Of a stretch of 41,649 bases of DNA, positions 25,455 to 34,685 are shown one piece after another (position 1 is the first letter of the stretch; every line of letters starts with the position of its first letter). The position numbers and the translations under genes were made by a program. This stretch comes from Desulfuromonadales bacterium GWC2_61_20 (GTDB lineage: Bacteria > Desulfobacterota > Desulfuromonadia > Desulfuromonadales > UBA2197): the NCBI GenBank assembly GCA_001799485.1, contig MGTO01000143.1, positions 1 through 41,649 on the forward strand, given 5' to 3'. The notes below the pieces were generated by a model. That model saw only the letters and a list, made by a program, of their open reading frames with translations, was not told the origin of the DNA and searched no databases.

Positions 25455-26795
25455 ATGCAAAGAAATCGCAGGCGTGTCTCCTTGGCTCTGCTTCTGACCC
25501 TCTGTCTGGTGACCGGCTGGGTACTGTCAGGGATTGGGGTGCGGGATCTTCATGCGGAGACCGACGCAACCTATCAGGAACTTGAGCTCTTCACCGATGT
25601 CCTCGCCATTGTCAGGCGCAGTTATGTCGAGGAGGTGCCGATGAAGGAATTGATGTACGGCGCCATCGACGGCATGCTTGCCACCCTTGATCCGCATACC
25701 TCCTTCATGCCGCCGGAACTTTACAAGGAGATGAAGATCGAGACCAAAGGTGAGTTCGCCGGCTTGGGTATCGAGGTTACCACCCGGGACGCCATCATCA
25801 CCGTCGTCACGCCGATCGAGGATACGCCGGCTTTCAGGGTCGGGATGCAGGCCGGGGACAAAATTCTCAGGATAGACGATCGGTTTACCCGTGACCTCGA
25901 TATTGCCGAGGCGGTCAAATTGATGCGGGGAGAGAAGGGGAGTACGGTGACCTTGACGGTCATGCGCGAAGGGTTCGAGAAACCGCGAGAATTTGTTCTG
26001 GTCCGCGAGGTTATCAAGGTCAAGAGTGTCAAGGCGAAAACCCTGGAGGACGGATTTGGCTATGTCCGCGTCACCCAGTTTCAGGAGCGGACGGCCGAGG
26101 ACCTTGATGTCGCTCTGGGCAAAATCGCCAAGGAGAACGGCACCGTCGTCAAGGGGTTGGTCCTCGATCTGCGTAACAACCCGGGCGGACTCCTCGACCA
26201 GGCCGTCCGGGTTTCGGATCTCTTCCTGTCCAGCGGGCTGATTGTCTACACCGAGGGGCGCGAGGAGGGGAGCCAGATGAAGTTTTCCGCTCACCAGAAG
26301 GGGACGGAGCCGTCCTATCCAATGGTGGTCCTCATCAACGGTGGCAGTGCCAGTGCGGCCGAAATCGTTGCCGGGGCGTTGCAGGATCAGGGGCGGGCGG
26401 TTGTTCTCGGCACCCAGAGTTTCGGCAAGGGTTCGGTCCAGACGATCATTCCGTTAAGTGACGACTCCGGTTTGCGCTTGACCACGGCACGCTATTTCAC
26501 CCCCAAGGGGACATCCATTCAAGCCCGGGGCATCGTTCCAGACATTGTGGTCAATCCGGTGGAATTCAAGGAGCTGGAAGAACCCGGCCATTACCGGGAA
26601 AAGGATTTGCGTCACCATTTCGAGGGAGAGGGCCAGCCGGCCGAACGCGGACGGCTGGCGGAGCCATCCTTGCCTCCGCGCAAATTCAACCTGGAGCAGG
26701 CCGACAAGAGTGATTATCAGTTGCTGCGCGCCCTCGATTTGCTGAAAGGTCTGGAGCTCCTGAAGAAACTTCCCCCTCTGCCCGCGGCGGCCTAA
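25455..26795 (+). CDS. ctpA: Carboxy-terminal processing protease (S41 family)
   Basis: A 446-residue periplasmic serine protease: N-terminal signal or anchor (ALLLTLCLVTGWVLSGIGV), an N-terminal helical region ending near PHTSFMPPELY, a PDZ domain (about 95-180, GLGIEVTTRDAIITVVTPI and GDKILRIDD), and the S41 core. The catalytic dyad is Ser300 in GGSASAAEI and Lys325 in SFGKGSVQ, the standard 25-residue spacing. It trims or degrades exported proteins and often peptidoglycan enzymes, which fits its place behind envC. A tail after about residue 370 is charged and variable. A terminator follows 25 bases after the stop. Confidence 0.94.
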   Translation: MQRNRRRVSLALLLTLCLVTGWVLSGIGVRDLHAETDATYQELELFTDVLAIVRRSYVEEVPMKELMYGAIDGMLATLDPHTSFMPPELYKEMKIETKGEFAGLGIEVTTRDAIITVVTPIEDTPAFRVGMQAGDKILRIDDRFTRDLDIAEAVKLMRGEKGSTVTLTVMREGFEKPREFVLVREVIKVKSVKAKTLEDGFGYVRVTQFQERTAEDLDVALGKIAKENGTVVKGLVLDLRNNPGGLLDQAVRVSDLFLSSGLIVYTEGREEGSQMKFSAHQKGTEPSYPMVVLINGGSASAAEIVAGALQDQGRAVVLGTQSFGKGSVQTIIPLSDDSGLRLTTARYFTPKGTSIQARGIVPDIVVNPVEFKELEEPGHYREKDLRHHFEGEGQPAERGRLAEPSLPPRKFNLEQADKSDYQLLRALDLLKGLELLKKLPPLPAAA

Positions 26796-26820
26796 AGTCG
26801 CGACGGTTTGAGCAAGTGTG

Positions 26821-26851
26821 CGGGGGAATGGTAACGTTCCCCCGTTTTTTT
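26821..26851 (+). terminator. Rho-independent terminator after ctpA
   Basis: CGGGGGAA (26821-26828) pairs with TTCCCCCG (26837-26844) around an eight-base loop and is followed by seven T. It ends the long secretion/division operon but lies only eight bases before the next start codon. Confidence 0.88.
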
Positions 26852-26859
26852 GGCTGAAG

Positions 26860-28029
26860 ATGGCAAAGAAATCAAAAAAAACGACGAAACGTTCCGGCAA
26901 AGCCTCCGGCCTCGGGGGCTGGCGCCTCTTCCACACCGTGCTGGTTGTCCTCGGCGTCCTCATCCTCATTGTTGCCGCGATCGGCCTGTACGAACCGCTG
27001 CAAAAATGGCTCGCGCCGGCGCCGCCACCGCTGCAGGTGGCGCCGATTCCCCGAGCGGAGGCGCGTCCTCCCGCGGCAAAGGTGCTGCGTGCCGAGATCG
27101 AACATGAACTGGAGCGGTGGGGAGTGCCTCGCGCGGGGCTACGTTCGCTGCCGGAAGGGACGCCCGGCTATCAGGTTGCGGCAGATTATCCCGGGCAGGC
27201 CCGATGCAGTGACCTCGCAGTGAGGCTTTCGGCGCTGTCGCCGGTAGTGCGCGTCGAAAGGGATGTCGAGAACGGACGTGTGATGGTCTACTGGCGTGAG
27301 CGGACGCTGTTTCAACTGCACTTCTTGCCGCCGAAGCCGTCACGGCCGGGCAAGGTGCGGGTGGCCATTATCGTCGATGATCTCGGTCGCGATCTGGCGG
27401 TGGCCGAACGCCTCCTCGCCATCAAGGCGGCGCTGACCTTTTCCATCCTCCCGGGCGAAGCTCATGCCCATGAAGTGGCAGTACGCGCTCATCGCCGGGG
27501 GCGCGAGGTGTTGATCCACCTGCCGATGGAGCCCGAGGGCTTTCCCGAGGTAAACCCCGGGGCGGATGCGCTTTTGGTGGCGCAAAACCTTCAGGACGTA
27601 CGCATCCGCTATAACAGCTACCGGCAGCGGGTGCCCTACGCCGTCGGCGGGAACAACCATATGGGTTCACGTTATACGGCGGATCGCGCGGCGATGCAGC
27701 GGATTCTCGAGCTGCTGCACGAAGACGGGCTGTTTTTTATCGACAGCCGCACCACTCCGAACTCAGTGGCGATGGACGAGGCCCGGGCCCTCGGTTTGGC
27801 GGTCGCCGGTCGCGATCTCTTTCTCGATAACGAGGCCGATGTCGCCAAGATCACGGCGCAGATCAATAAGCTGGCAAAGCTGGCCCAGCGCCGGGGACAG
27901 GCGATCGGCATCTGTCATCCGCACCCTGAAACGGTGACGGCGCTGGCCCGGGTCGTGCCGCAACTGCGACGTCACGGGATCGAGATCGTGGCGGTATCGG
28001 CGCTTCTTGAGGGGAGTGGGGGGCGGTAG
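26860..28029 (+). CDS. Divergent polysaccharide deacetylase family protein (YibQ-like)
   Basis: A 389-residue protein: Lys-rich cytoplasmic start, one membrane helix (LFHTVLVVLGVLILIVAAIG), a Pro/Ala linker, a small N-terminal domain, then the divergent polysaccharide deacetylase (NodB-like fold) domain from about residue 165. Markers are VAIIVDDLGRD, ALTFSILPGEAHAHEV, VLIHLPMEPEGFPE, YAVGGNNHMGSRYTAD, FFIDSRTT and AIGICHPHPETV. It should act in the periplasm on a cell-wall or surface glycan; the substrate is not established for this family. ATG 26860 lacks a strong Shine-Dalgarno; a GTG at 26818 is in frame but would run through the terminator hairpin. The gene ends base-to-base against the convergent ATPase gene. 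Confidence 0.85.
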   Translation: MAKKSKKTTKRSGKASGLGGWRLFHTVLVVLGVLILIVAAIGLYEPLQKWLAPAPPPLQVAPIPRAEARPPAAKVLRAEIEHELERWGVPRAGLRSLPEGTPGYQVAADYPGQARCSDLAVRLSALSPVVRVERDVENGRVMVYWRERTLFQLHFLPPKPSRPGKVRVAIIVDDLGRDLAVAERLLAIKAALTFSILPGEAHAHEVAVRAHRRGREVLIHLPMEPEGFPEVNPGADALLVAQNLQDVRIRYNSYRQRVPYAVGGNNHMGSRYTADRAAMQRILELLHEDGLFFIDSRTTPNSVAMDEARALGLAVAGRDLFLDNEADVAKITAQINKLAKLAQRRGQAIGICHPHPETVTALARVVPQLRRHGIEIVAVSALLEGSGGR

Positions 28030-29409
28030 TCAGCGCGGACGCAACTGCTGGGTGATCCGTTCCGTCGCCTGACGCAGGCGTAGATGGTTTTCTTCGAGGA
28101 GGATGGCATCGGCGAAATCGCTGTCGACACGGCGCAGAATCAGAAACTTCTCCCCCAGACGGCGGCCGTCATCCTGAATCAGTTCCAGTAACCGTCCCAG
28201 TTGCCCCGGGCTGGCGGGAGGATCGATGACCTTGCGCGAAAGCATCAGACCCTCATCGTCAAAACGGTAGAAGGCGAGTTGCTGACGAAAATGTCCCCGG
28301 GTTTCAGGGGGCTGACAGAGGGCGAAGTAGGAGCGCTGGGTCGATTCGCGAAAGAGTTCGCGCAAGGGGTCGTCCGCGGGAAGCTCGCGCGACGAACGAA
28401 AAAAATGCTGAAAAATTGATGCGCTGAAGCAGCCTTCATCCAGCATCCCGGCCGCCGTGCCGTCATTCACTTCCCAGTAGTAGCCGACTTCGGCAATTTC
28501 TCCGGAGTCGATTACGGTCCGTCCGCAGAGGGCGCAATCCGTTCGCAGTTGGGCCTTGCGCAGGGCCAGAGCGCCGGCACGCGAGACTTCCTGGCGGCCG
28601 GTCTCAAGTCTGACAGTGTCCAGCCGGAAATTACGCTCCATACGGAAGTCGTCCAGGACTTGCTGCGCCAGCTGGGTAAATTGGGCGTGGACTTCGGTCC
28701 CGCGGCCATGGGTCAGAATCGGATAGATCTTCCCCTCGGGGTTGGTGTTGAGGGAGTCGACTTTGGGGCTTTTGGAGATGTGTCCATTGAAACAACGATA
28801 GCCGCGGTTGATGGCGTAAGCCTTGAGCAATTGACTCGAATCCTTGAACGGGCCCTCGAAACGCACCCGTGAATCAATCAGGCAGGGGAGCAATTGCAAC
28901 GCTTTTCGCGAGAGACCATGCTGGTCGAAGAAAGCGTAGAGGTTGCGGCAGTTCTCCAGGGACGGCATATCCTTGACCGGCACGATGACGCGATCGGCGG
29001 CGTAAAGCGCATTGCCGGTGAGAGGGTCGAGATCGGGGCGGGTGTCGATGATGATGACCCCGGGGAGATCGTTGGCCGCCAGCAGGCGTGTCAGAATGTC
29101 CGGGGATTGCAGACTGTGTCGCAAGGGGGCGAGGTCGCGATGCGAAGAGATGAATTGAACCCCGAACTGACCGAGTTCGATGAGTTCGCGCAGGGGGCGA
29201 CCGGCAAAGAACTCGGCGATATTCCCCGCCGGTTGGCTCTTGCCGATACGAAACATTTTGTCGACGGAAAAGTGATTGTCAAAGCTGAAGAGAGTGACGG
29301 GGAGATCTTCCTGCAGCGCCTTCAGGTAGATGGCGAGATTGGTGGCGACGGTGGTTTTTCCGACGCCCCCCTTTTCACTGGAAATGGTGATAATGTAAGG
29401 TGTTGCCAT
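28030..29409 (-). CDS. ParA/MinD-like ATPase with unrecognised C-terminal domain
   Basis: A 459-residue protein. The N-terminal half is a deviant-Walker P-loop ATPase: ITISSEKGGVGKTTVATNLA (Walker A, signature Lys at 13), a switch-region Asp in VIIIDTRPDLD (about 122), and ADRVIVPVKDMPSLENC. The C-terminal 180 residues match nothing I recognise; they contain CALCGRTV (Cys292, Cys295) and a further Cys327 in LDEGCFSA, suggesting a possible metal site. ATG 29409 is chosen because GGGAGGG lies just upstream; the longer frame to 29508 crosses the divergent promoter and has no family support. No ParB partner or parS-like repeat is seen nearby, so a role in chromosome segregation is doubtful; positioning of another cargo is plausible. 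Confidence 0.75.
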   Translation of the reverse strand: MATPYIITISSEKGGVGKTTVATNLAIYLKALQEDLPVTLFSFDNHFSVDKMFRIGKSQPAGNIAEFFAGRPLRELIELGQFGVQFISSHRDLAPLRHSLQSPDILTRLLAANDLPGVIIIDTRPDLDPLTGNALYAADRVIVPVKDMPSLENCRNLYAFFDQHGLSRKALQLLPCLIDSRVRFEGPFKDSSQLLKAYAINRGYRCFNGHISKSPKVDSLNTNPEGKIYPILTHGRGTEVHAQFTQLAQQVLDDFRMERNFRLDTVRLETGRQEVSRAGALALRKAQLRTDCALCGRTVIDSGEIAEVGYYWEVNDGTAAGMLDEGCFSASIFQHFFRSSRELPADDPLRELFRESTQRSYFALCQPPETRGHFRQQLAFYRFDDEGLMLSRKVIDPPASPGQLGRLLELIQDDGRRLGEKFLILRRVDSDFADAILLEENHLRLRQATERITQQLRPR

Positions 29410-29436
29410 GATCCCTCCCGCTCCTTGAGCAAGCGA

Positions 29437-29465
29437 TATATAGGGGATCATTCTCAAAAAGTCAA
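29437..29465 (-). promoter_or_regulatory. Sigma70-type promoter of the ParA-like gene
   Basis: Reading the minus strand: TTGACT (29465-29460), a 17-base spacer, TATATA (29442-29437). It lies 28 bases before the ATPase start. The region also carries GGGGAT (29443-29448) and ATCCCC (29471-29476) as inverted arms that flank the -35 box, a possible operator shared with the divergent xseA. Confidence 0.65.
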
Positions 29466-29495
29466 TATTTATCCCCAACATGTTGTAGGTGATCG

Positions 29496-30695
29496 ATGAG
29501 TGAAACATCTGACTATTTATCCGTCTCCCGACTTAACGCGCTGCTGCGGGAAATGGTGGAAGATAATTTCGTCGACGTCTGGGTTGAGGGGGAAATTTCG
29601 AATTTCGCTCTTCCCGCGTCCGGCCATTTTTATTTCTCCCTCAAGGATGATACCGCTCAGATCAAGGGGGTGATGTTCCGGCCGCAGAACCGCATCCTTC
29701 CCTTTCGGCCGGAGAATGGACTGCAGGTCGTCTGTCGTGGTCGCGTCACCCTCTATGCCCAACGCGGTGAATTGCAGCTGGTTGTCGAAGCGATGGAGCC
29801 CAAGGGGGTCGGTGGTCTGCAACTGGCCTTTGAACAGCTCAAAGCCCGTCTGGCGGCGGAGGGACTCTTCGCGCCTGAGCGCAAGCGGCCGCTGCCTGCC
29901 TTCCCCCGTACGGTGGGGGTTGTCACTTCGGCCAGCGGTGCCGCCATTCATGACATCCTGACCGTGCTACGCCAGCGCGCTCCCGGCCTGCGGGTGCTGT
30001 TGGCCCCGGTACGGGTGCAGGGAGACGGCGCCGCCGCCGAGATCGCTGTGGCCATCACCAACTTGAACCGATCGGGATTGGTTGATGTCATGATCGTGGG
30101 TCGGGGCGGGGGGAGCCTCGAAGATCTCTGGGCTTTCAATGAAGAGAGCGTGGCTCGTGCCATTCACGCTTCAGCGATACCGGTTGTGGCTGCCGTCGGA
30201 CACGAAATCGATGTTACCATTGCCGATTTTGTCGCCGACCTGCGCGCTCCGACCCCAACGGCCGCGGCCGAACTTCTGGTGCGTCGCCGGCTCGAACAGG
30301 AGACCCATTTTGACAACCTTCTGCTACGTCTGGCCTCAGTCATGCGCGGACGCCTGCTCCTGCTGGAACAGCAAATAGTCGGCCTGACCCGCCGTCTGCG
30401 CTCGCCGCAGGAAGAGTTGGCGTGGCGCCGCCAGCGCTTGGGCGATCTCGATACCCGCTTGCAGCAGGGGATGTGGCGTCGGCTGGAGCGGGCGCGGGCG
30501 ACCCTCGATGGTTATGGCGGTCGGCTCGATGCCCTCTCGCCCCTGCGTACCTTGTCCCGGGGGTATGCCGTGGTATTTGCCGAACCGTCTCATAAGGTGG
30601 TGCCGGAGGCCGCCGGACTCGCGGCCGGTGACCGCATCCGCATTCGTTTTCAGGATGGCAGCGTGCAGGCTCTGGTGGCGTCGGGCAGAGAATGA
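29496..30695 (+). CDS. xseA: Exodeoxyribonuclease VII large subunit
   Basis: A 399-residue subunit of the single-strand-specific exonuclease that degrades DNA from both ends to oligonucleotides in repair. An N-terminal OB-fold begins YLSVSRLNALLREMVEDNF and VWVEGEISNFALPASGHFYF; the catalytic region includes KRPLPAFPRTVGVVTSASGA, IVGRGGGSLEDLWAFNEE and ATPTAAAEL-like APTPTAAAELLV; a long coiled coil follows, and the end has LSPLRTLSRGYAVV. ATG 29496 has AGGTGA upstream. The stop overlaps the next gene by four bases; the small subunit XseB is encoded 0.9 kb downstream. Confidence 0.96.
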   Translation: MSETSDYLSVSRLNALLREMVEDNFVDVWVEGEISNFALPASGHFYFSLKDDTAQIKGVMFRPQNRILPFRPENGLQVVCRGRVTLYAQRGELQLVVEAMEPKGVGGLQLAFEQLKARLAAEGLFAPERKRPLPAFPRTVGVVTSASGAAIHDILTVLRQRAPGLRVLLAPVRVQGDGAAAEIAVAITNLNRSGLVDVMIVGRGGGSLEDLWAFNEESVARAIHASAIPVVAAVGHEIDVTIADFVADLRAPTPTAAAELLVRRRLEQETHFDNLLLRLASVMRGRLLLLEQQIVGLTRRLRSPQEELAWRRQRLGDLDTRLQQGMWRRLERARATLDGYGGRLDALSPLRTLSRGYAVVFAEPSHKVVPEAAGLAAGDRIRIRFQDGSVQALVASGRE

Positions 30696-31543
30696 AAATA
30701 CTTGTCCTCATCCTCCTCATGCTGTTTTCGCCGATTCTTGCCCTCGCCGGGGGGTGGAGCTTTACGCCGCAACGTCTGGCGCCGGGTGGGGTCGGGGTCA
30801 TTCGTTGGCAAGGGAGTCTTCCGGCGCTGGCCGTGGCCGCGTTCGGCGGGGAGGTGATCCCCCTGAACAGAGCCGGGAATGGAGCCTGGGGCCTGGTTGG
30901 TATCGACGTTGAGGCGAGCTCGGGAGGTCATACACTTAAGGTGGCCATGGCCGATGCGCGGGGCAGGTCAGACTTTGCTACGCTGGCGTTTGCGGTCGAG
31001 TCTCCGGCCGTTGAGGCGCCACCGGAAGCCCTCAAATTGCCCCCTGGGCAGGTCACGCCCCGGCAGCCCGCGGTTCTTCGGCGCATTCGCGAAGAGCGCG
31101 AGCTGCTGGTGAAGCTCTTTGCGGATCGCCAGACACCGATCATGTGGCATCGCTTCAGCCTCCCCGTCGACGGCAGTATCAGTACACCTTTTGGTCGTCG
31201 GCGACTTCTCAACGGCAAGACACCAACCCTCCATGCCGGTATCGATTTTCGTGGGGACGCCGGCACACCTGTGCGCGCGGCGGGTCGGGGGCGTGTGGTC
31301 CTTGCGGAGGATCTCTTTTACACCGGGGCGACAGTGATTCTCGATCACGGCGACGGGCTCTTCAGCCTCTATGGTCATCTGCGTGAGTTTGTCTGCCGTC
31401 CCGGGGATATCCTCGAACATAAGGCCGTTCTCGGGACGATTGGCAGCACCGGGCGTTCGACCGGACCACATCTGCACTGGAGCATGAACCTGCGCGGTGC
31501 CCGGATTGACCCATTGGCAATTGTGGCCTTGTTCAAGGAGTGA
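30692..31543 (+). CDS. Exported M23 family metallopeptidase (LytM)
   Basis: A 283-residue secreted peptidoglycan endopeptidase candidate. The signal peptide (KILVLILLMLFSPILALAGG) is followed by a beta-rich N-terminal domain and a catalytic LytM domain. All zinc and catalytic positions are present: His181 and Asp185 in HAGIDF, His229 in LYGHL, and His260/His262 in GPHLHW. It should therefore cleave peptide cross-links, unlike the degenerate EnvC-like protein at 24280. It overlaps xseA by four bases (ATGA) and precedes xseB, so it is co-transcribed with exonuclease VII although functionally unrelated. Confidence 0.9.
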   Translation: MKILVLILLMLFSPILALAGGWSFTPQRLAPGGVGVIRWQGSLPALAVAAFGGEVIPLNRAGNGAWGLVGIDVEASSGGHTLKVAMADARGRSDFATLAFAVESPAVEAPPEALKLPPGQVTPRQPAVLRRIREERELLVKLFADRQTPIMWHRFSLPVDGSISTPFGRRRLLNGKTPTLHAGIDFRGDAGTPVRAAGRGRVVLAEDLFYTGATVILDHGDGLFSLYGHLREFVCRPGDILEHKAVLGTIGSTGRSTGPHLHWSMNLRGARIDPLAIVALFKE

Positions 31544-31606
31544 AAAGCGTTGACTCGCCATCAGCGGGTTGCAATAATTCCCCGACTTAAGAAAAAGGAC
31601 TAAAAG

Positions 31607-31834
31607 ATGCCGGTGAAGACCTCTTTTGAAGAAACTCTGCGGCAACTCGAGACTGCGGTCGAGCGTCTGGAGAGCGGTGAACTCAAACTCGATGAGGCTC
31701 TCAACTGTTTCGAACAGGGAGTTAAAAGCGCCAACCTCTGCCGCAAACAGTTGGAGAGTGTCGCCGCGCGTGTCGAGGTGTTGCTGGCGGCCAAGGACGG
31801 GACGCTGCGGACGGAGCCTTTTCCCGAGTCGTAG
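31607..31834 (+). CDS. xseB: Exodeoxyribonuclease VII small subunit
   Basis: A 75-residue helical protein of normal family length: SFEETLRQLETAVERLESGE, LKLDEALNCFEQGVK and LCRKQLESVAARVEVL are the XseB signature helices. Several small subunits bind one XseA to form the active enzyme. AAGGA lies upstream of ATG 31607, and ispA follows 23 bases after the stop, as in many proteobacteria. Confidence 0.95.
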   Translation: MPVKTSFEETLRQLETAVERLESGELKLDEALNCFEQGVKSANLCRKQLESVAARVEVLLAAKDGTLRTEPFPES

Positions 31835-31857
31835 GGACATCTCGCCACGGAGACACT

Positions 31858-32748
31858 ATGGAATTGTCGAACTATCTGGTCGAGCGGACCGCCCTGGTGG
31901 AGGCCGCCCTCGACCGCTTCCTGCCGCGGGAAGAGATCCTGCCGGCCAGGTTGCATCAGGCCATGCGCTATTCGGTCTTTGCCGGGGGGAAGCGGATTCG
32001 CCCGATTCTCATGATTGCTGCCTGTGAGGCGGTTGGGGGTGAGGCTGCGCAGGTTATTCCCGCGGCCTGCGCCATGGAGATGATTCATACCTATTCCCTG
32101 ATCCATGATGACTTGCCGGCCATGGATGATGACGATTATCGGCGCGGTCGTTTGACCAACCATAAGGTCTATGGCGAGGCGACGGCGATTCTGGCGGGGG
32201 ATGCCCTGCTGACCCAGGCCTTCGGCCTCCTTGCCGATGCAACTGCGCTGGAGCAAGTCCCGGCGCATGTCCGGTTGCAGGTCATCGGCACCATCGCCGT
32301 CGCCGCCGGCTCCTTCGGCATGGTCGGCGGTCAGGTTGTCGATATGGAAAGTGAGGGGCACGACTTTGACTTGCCAACCCTTGAATATATCCATACGCAC
32401 AAGACCGGAGCCCTGATTCTCGCCTCGATCACCACGGGGGCGCTTATCGGTGGTGCCAGCGCGGAGGCAGCGCGGGCGCTCGAGCGCTACGGCGCCGCCG
32501 TCGGACTCGCCTTCCAGATTGCCGATGACATTCTCGACATTGTTGGAGATCAGGCGACAATCGGCAAGGACGTCGGCAGCGACGAAGAGCGGGGGAAGGC
32601 GACCTACCCGGCGCTCCTCGGTCTGAGTGAGGCCCGGGGACGGGCCCGCGAACTCAGGGATACGGCACTCTCAGCCCTTGCGCCCCTCGGTGACAGGGGG
32701 GAGAGGCTCAAGCAGATTGCTCATTTCATCATCGATCGTACTTTCTAG
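31858..32748 (+). CDS. ispA: Farnesyl (geranyl) diphosphate synthase
   Basis: A 296-residue trans-prenyltransferase that condenses IPP with allylic diphosphates to make farnesyl diphosphate in the cytoplasm. The first Asp-rich motif lies in [19 protein letters not shown] and the second in [13 protein letters not shown]. The GGKRIRPIL segment binding IPP and [14 protein letters not shown] are also typical. The two extra residues in the first Asp motif are the bacterial FPP-synthase type. The xseB-ispA-dxs order is the classic isoprenoid-precursor arrangement. Confidence 0.95.
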   Translation: MELSNYLVERTALVEAALDRFLPREEILPARLHQAMRYSVFAGGKRIRPILMIAACEAVGGEAAQVIPAACAMEMIHTYSLIHDDLPAMDDDDYRRGRLTNHKVYGEATAILAGDALLTQAFGLLADATALEQVPAHVRLQVIGTIAVAAGSFGMVGGQVVDMESEGHDFDLPTLEYIHTHKTGALILASITTGALIGGASAEAARALERYGAAVGLAFQIADDILDIVGDQATIGKDVGSDEERGKATYPALLGLSEARGRARELRDTALSALAPLGDRGERLKQIAHFIIDRTF

Positions 32749-32771
32749 CAGGACGGAGTCCTCACAATACC

Positions 32772-34685
32772 ATGAGTAAAATTCTCCCCACTATCGAGTC
32801 CCCGGCTGACCTCAAGGGCCTCTCCGTCAGCGAGCTCGAACACCTGGCGCTGGAGCTGCGCGAGGAGATCATTGCCACCGTTGCCACGAATGGCGGACAC
32901 CTGGCCAGTTCCCTCGGCGTGGTGGAGTTGACTATCGCCCTGCACAAGGTTTTTGCAACACCGCAGGATCGTATCGTTTGGGATGTCGGTCATCAGGCCT
33001 ATGCCCACAAGCTGCTGACCGGTCGGCGCCAGCAGTTCGCATCCCTGCGGCAACTCGATGGTCTCAGTGGCTTTCCCAAGCGGGATGAAAGCCCTTACGA
33101 CTGTTTTGATGTGGGGCACTCGAGTACCTCCATCTCGGCCGCACTCGGCATGGCTGCGGCCCGGGATGCCCAAGGGGGAAACGAAAAAGTTATCGCCGTA
33201 ATTGGCGATGGCTCCCTGACCGCGGGACTGGCATTTGAGGGTCTCAATCAGGCCGGCCACCTGAAGAAGGATCTGATCGTTATCCTCAACGATAACGAAA
33301 TGTCCATCTCGTCCAACGTCGGAGCCCTGGCGTCGTTTCTCAGCCGCAAAATGACTTCGGGTTTTTTTGTGCGCTTCCGCAAAGAGACGGAAGGACTCCT
33401 TGGGCAAGTCCCCCGTTACGGCCGCGAACTTCTTTCACTGGCGCGTCGTGCCGAAGATTCCATCAAGGGTTTTTTTACCCCGGGGATGCTCTTTGAGGCT
33501 TTTGGTTTTGACTATGTCGGGCCGATCGACGGGCATTCCCTGGAGAATCTCATCGAAACGTTGGAGAACGTGTCGCAGCTCAAGGGGCCGATCCTGGTTC
33601 ATATCGTGACCAGAAAGGGGCAGGGGTTCCCCCCCGCCGAGGAGAATCCGGCGCTTTTTCACGGGATCGGACCATTTGATCGGAAAACGGGGCTCCCACA
33701 CCGGACACCGAGTGGTGGCGAGAGTTTTACCGCGGTCTTCGGCCGGACCCTGATGGAAATTGCGGAAAAGGACCAGCGGGTTGTTGCCATTACCGCAGCG
33801 ATGCAGGAGGGTACGGGACTCAAGGGCTTTGCCGAGAGGTTTCCGGAGCGTTTTTTTGACGTCGGCATCGCGGAACAGCATGCTGTGACTTTTGCCGCCG
33901 GTCTCGCCTGCCAAGGGCTGAAGCCGACCGTTGCCCTCTATTCCACCTTTCTGCAACGCGCTTACGACAACATCCTGCATGATGTCTGCCTGCAAAATCT
34001 GCCGGTTACCTTTGCCCTCGATCGCGGCGGTCTGGTCGGCGCCGATGGCCCGACCCACCACGGGGTCTTCGATCTCAGTTATATGCGGCACCTGCCCAAC
34101 ATGGTAATCATGGCACCACGCAACCTTGACGAACTGCAACTGGCCATGGTCACGGCCCAGGGCCATCCCGGGCCTTTTGCCTACCGTTATCCCCGGGGGG
34201 AAGGGCAGGGGGCAGTGACCGGGGTGCCGCTTGCCGGGTTGGAGATCGGGCGGGGAGAGTTTTTGGTGGGTGGGGACGACGGGACGATCCTGGCGGTCGG
34301 GACTGCTGTTGAGGAAGCTCTGGCGGCGGCCCGCTTGTTGAGTAACGAGGGAATTCATTTTGCCGTGGTCGATGCCCGTTTCGTCAAACCCCTCGATCGC
34401 GGTCTGATCGTCGCCGAGGCGGAACGGACTGGATTGCTGGTCACGGTTGAGGAAAACGTACTTGCGGGGGGATTTGGTTCGGCGGTTCTGGAATTAATGG
34501 CTGAGGCAGGGATCAGTGTGCCGGTATGGAATATCGCTTTGCCGGACCGTTTTATAGAGCAGGGGAGTCAGCAGGAATTGCGGGCCAGGTTTGCCATCGA
34601 TGCTGCGGGAATTGTCCAGCGCATTTGCGACCATTTGCGATGCCTCGGCCCCCGGAAGGTGCAACCGAAGTCCGGGATGGCGTAG
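32772..34685 (+). CDS. dxs: 1-deoxy-D-xylulose-5-phosphate synthase
   Basis: A 637-residue thiamine-diphosphate enzyme that joins pyruvate and glyceraldehyde 3-phosphate, the first step of the non-mevalonate isoprenoid route. Visible are [15 protein letters not shown], the [12 protein letters not shown] segment, the ThDP/Mg motif [15 protein letters not shown]...NDNEMSIS, the Glu-bearing [32 protein letters not shown] and the C-terminal transketolase domain. The last 15 or so residues ([15 protein letters not shown]) extend beyond the usual end and are encoded by DNA adjoining the structured element at 34685. Confidence 0.97.
   Translation: MSKILPTIESPADLKGLSVSELEHLALELREEIIATVATNGGHLASSLGVVELTIALHKVFATPQDRIVWDVGHQAYAHKLLTGRRQQFASLRQLDGLSGFPKRDESPYDCFDVGHSSTSISAALGMAAARDAQGGNEKVIAVIGDGSLTAGLAFEGLNQAGHLKKDLIVILNDNEMSISSNVGALASFLSRKMTSGFFVRFRKETEGLLGQVPRYGRELLSLARRAEDSIKGFFTPGMLFEAFGFDYVGPIDGHSLENLIETLENVSQLKGPILVHIVTRKGQGFPPAEENPALFHGIGPFDRKTGLPHRTPSGGESFTAVFGRTLMEIAEKDQRVVAITAAMQEGTGLKGFAERFPERFFDVGIAEQHAVTFAAGLACQGLKPTVALYSTFLQRAYDNILHDVCLQNLPVTFALDRGGLVGADGPTHHGVFDLSYMRHLPNMVIMAPRNLDELQLAMVTAQGHPGPFAYRYPRGEGQGAVTGVPLAGLEIGRGEFLVGGDDGTILAVGTAVEEALAAARLLSNEGIHFAVVDARFVKPLDRGLIVAEAERTGLLVTVEENVLAGGFGSAVLELMAEAGISVPVWNIALPDRFIEQGSQQELRARFAIDAAGIVQRICDHLRCLGPRKVQPKSGMA

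Noticed and set aside
28030-29409. Chromosome-partition ParA with ParB/parS
   Set aside because: No ParB-like gene, no repeated parS-like palindromes and an extra C-terminal region of unknown type; called only ParA/MinD-like.
33435-34358. Antisense open frame opposite dxs
   Set aside because: Overlaps invariant Dxs motifs and shows no family features.
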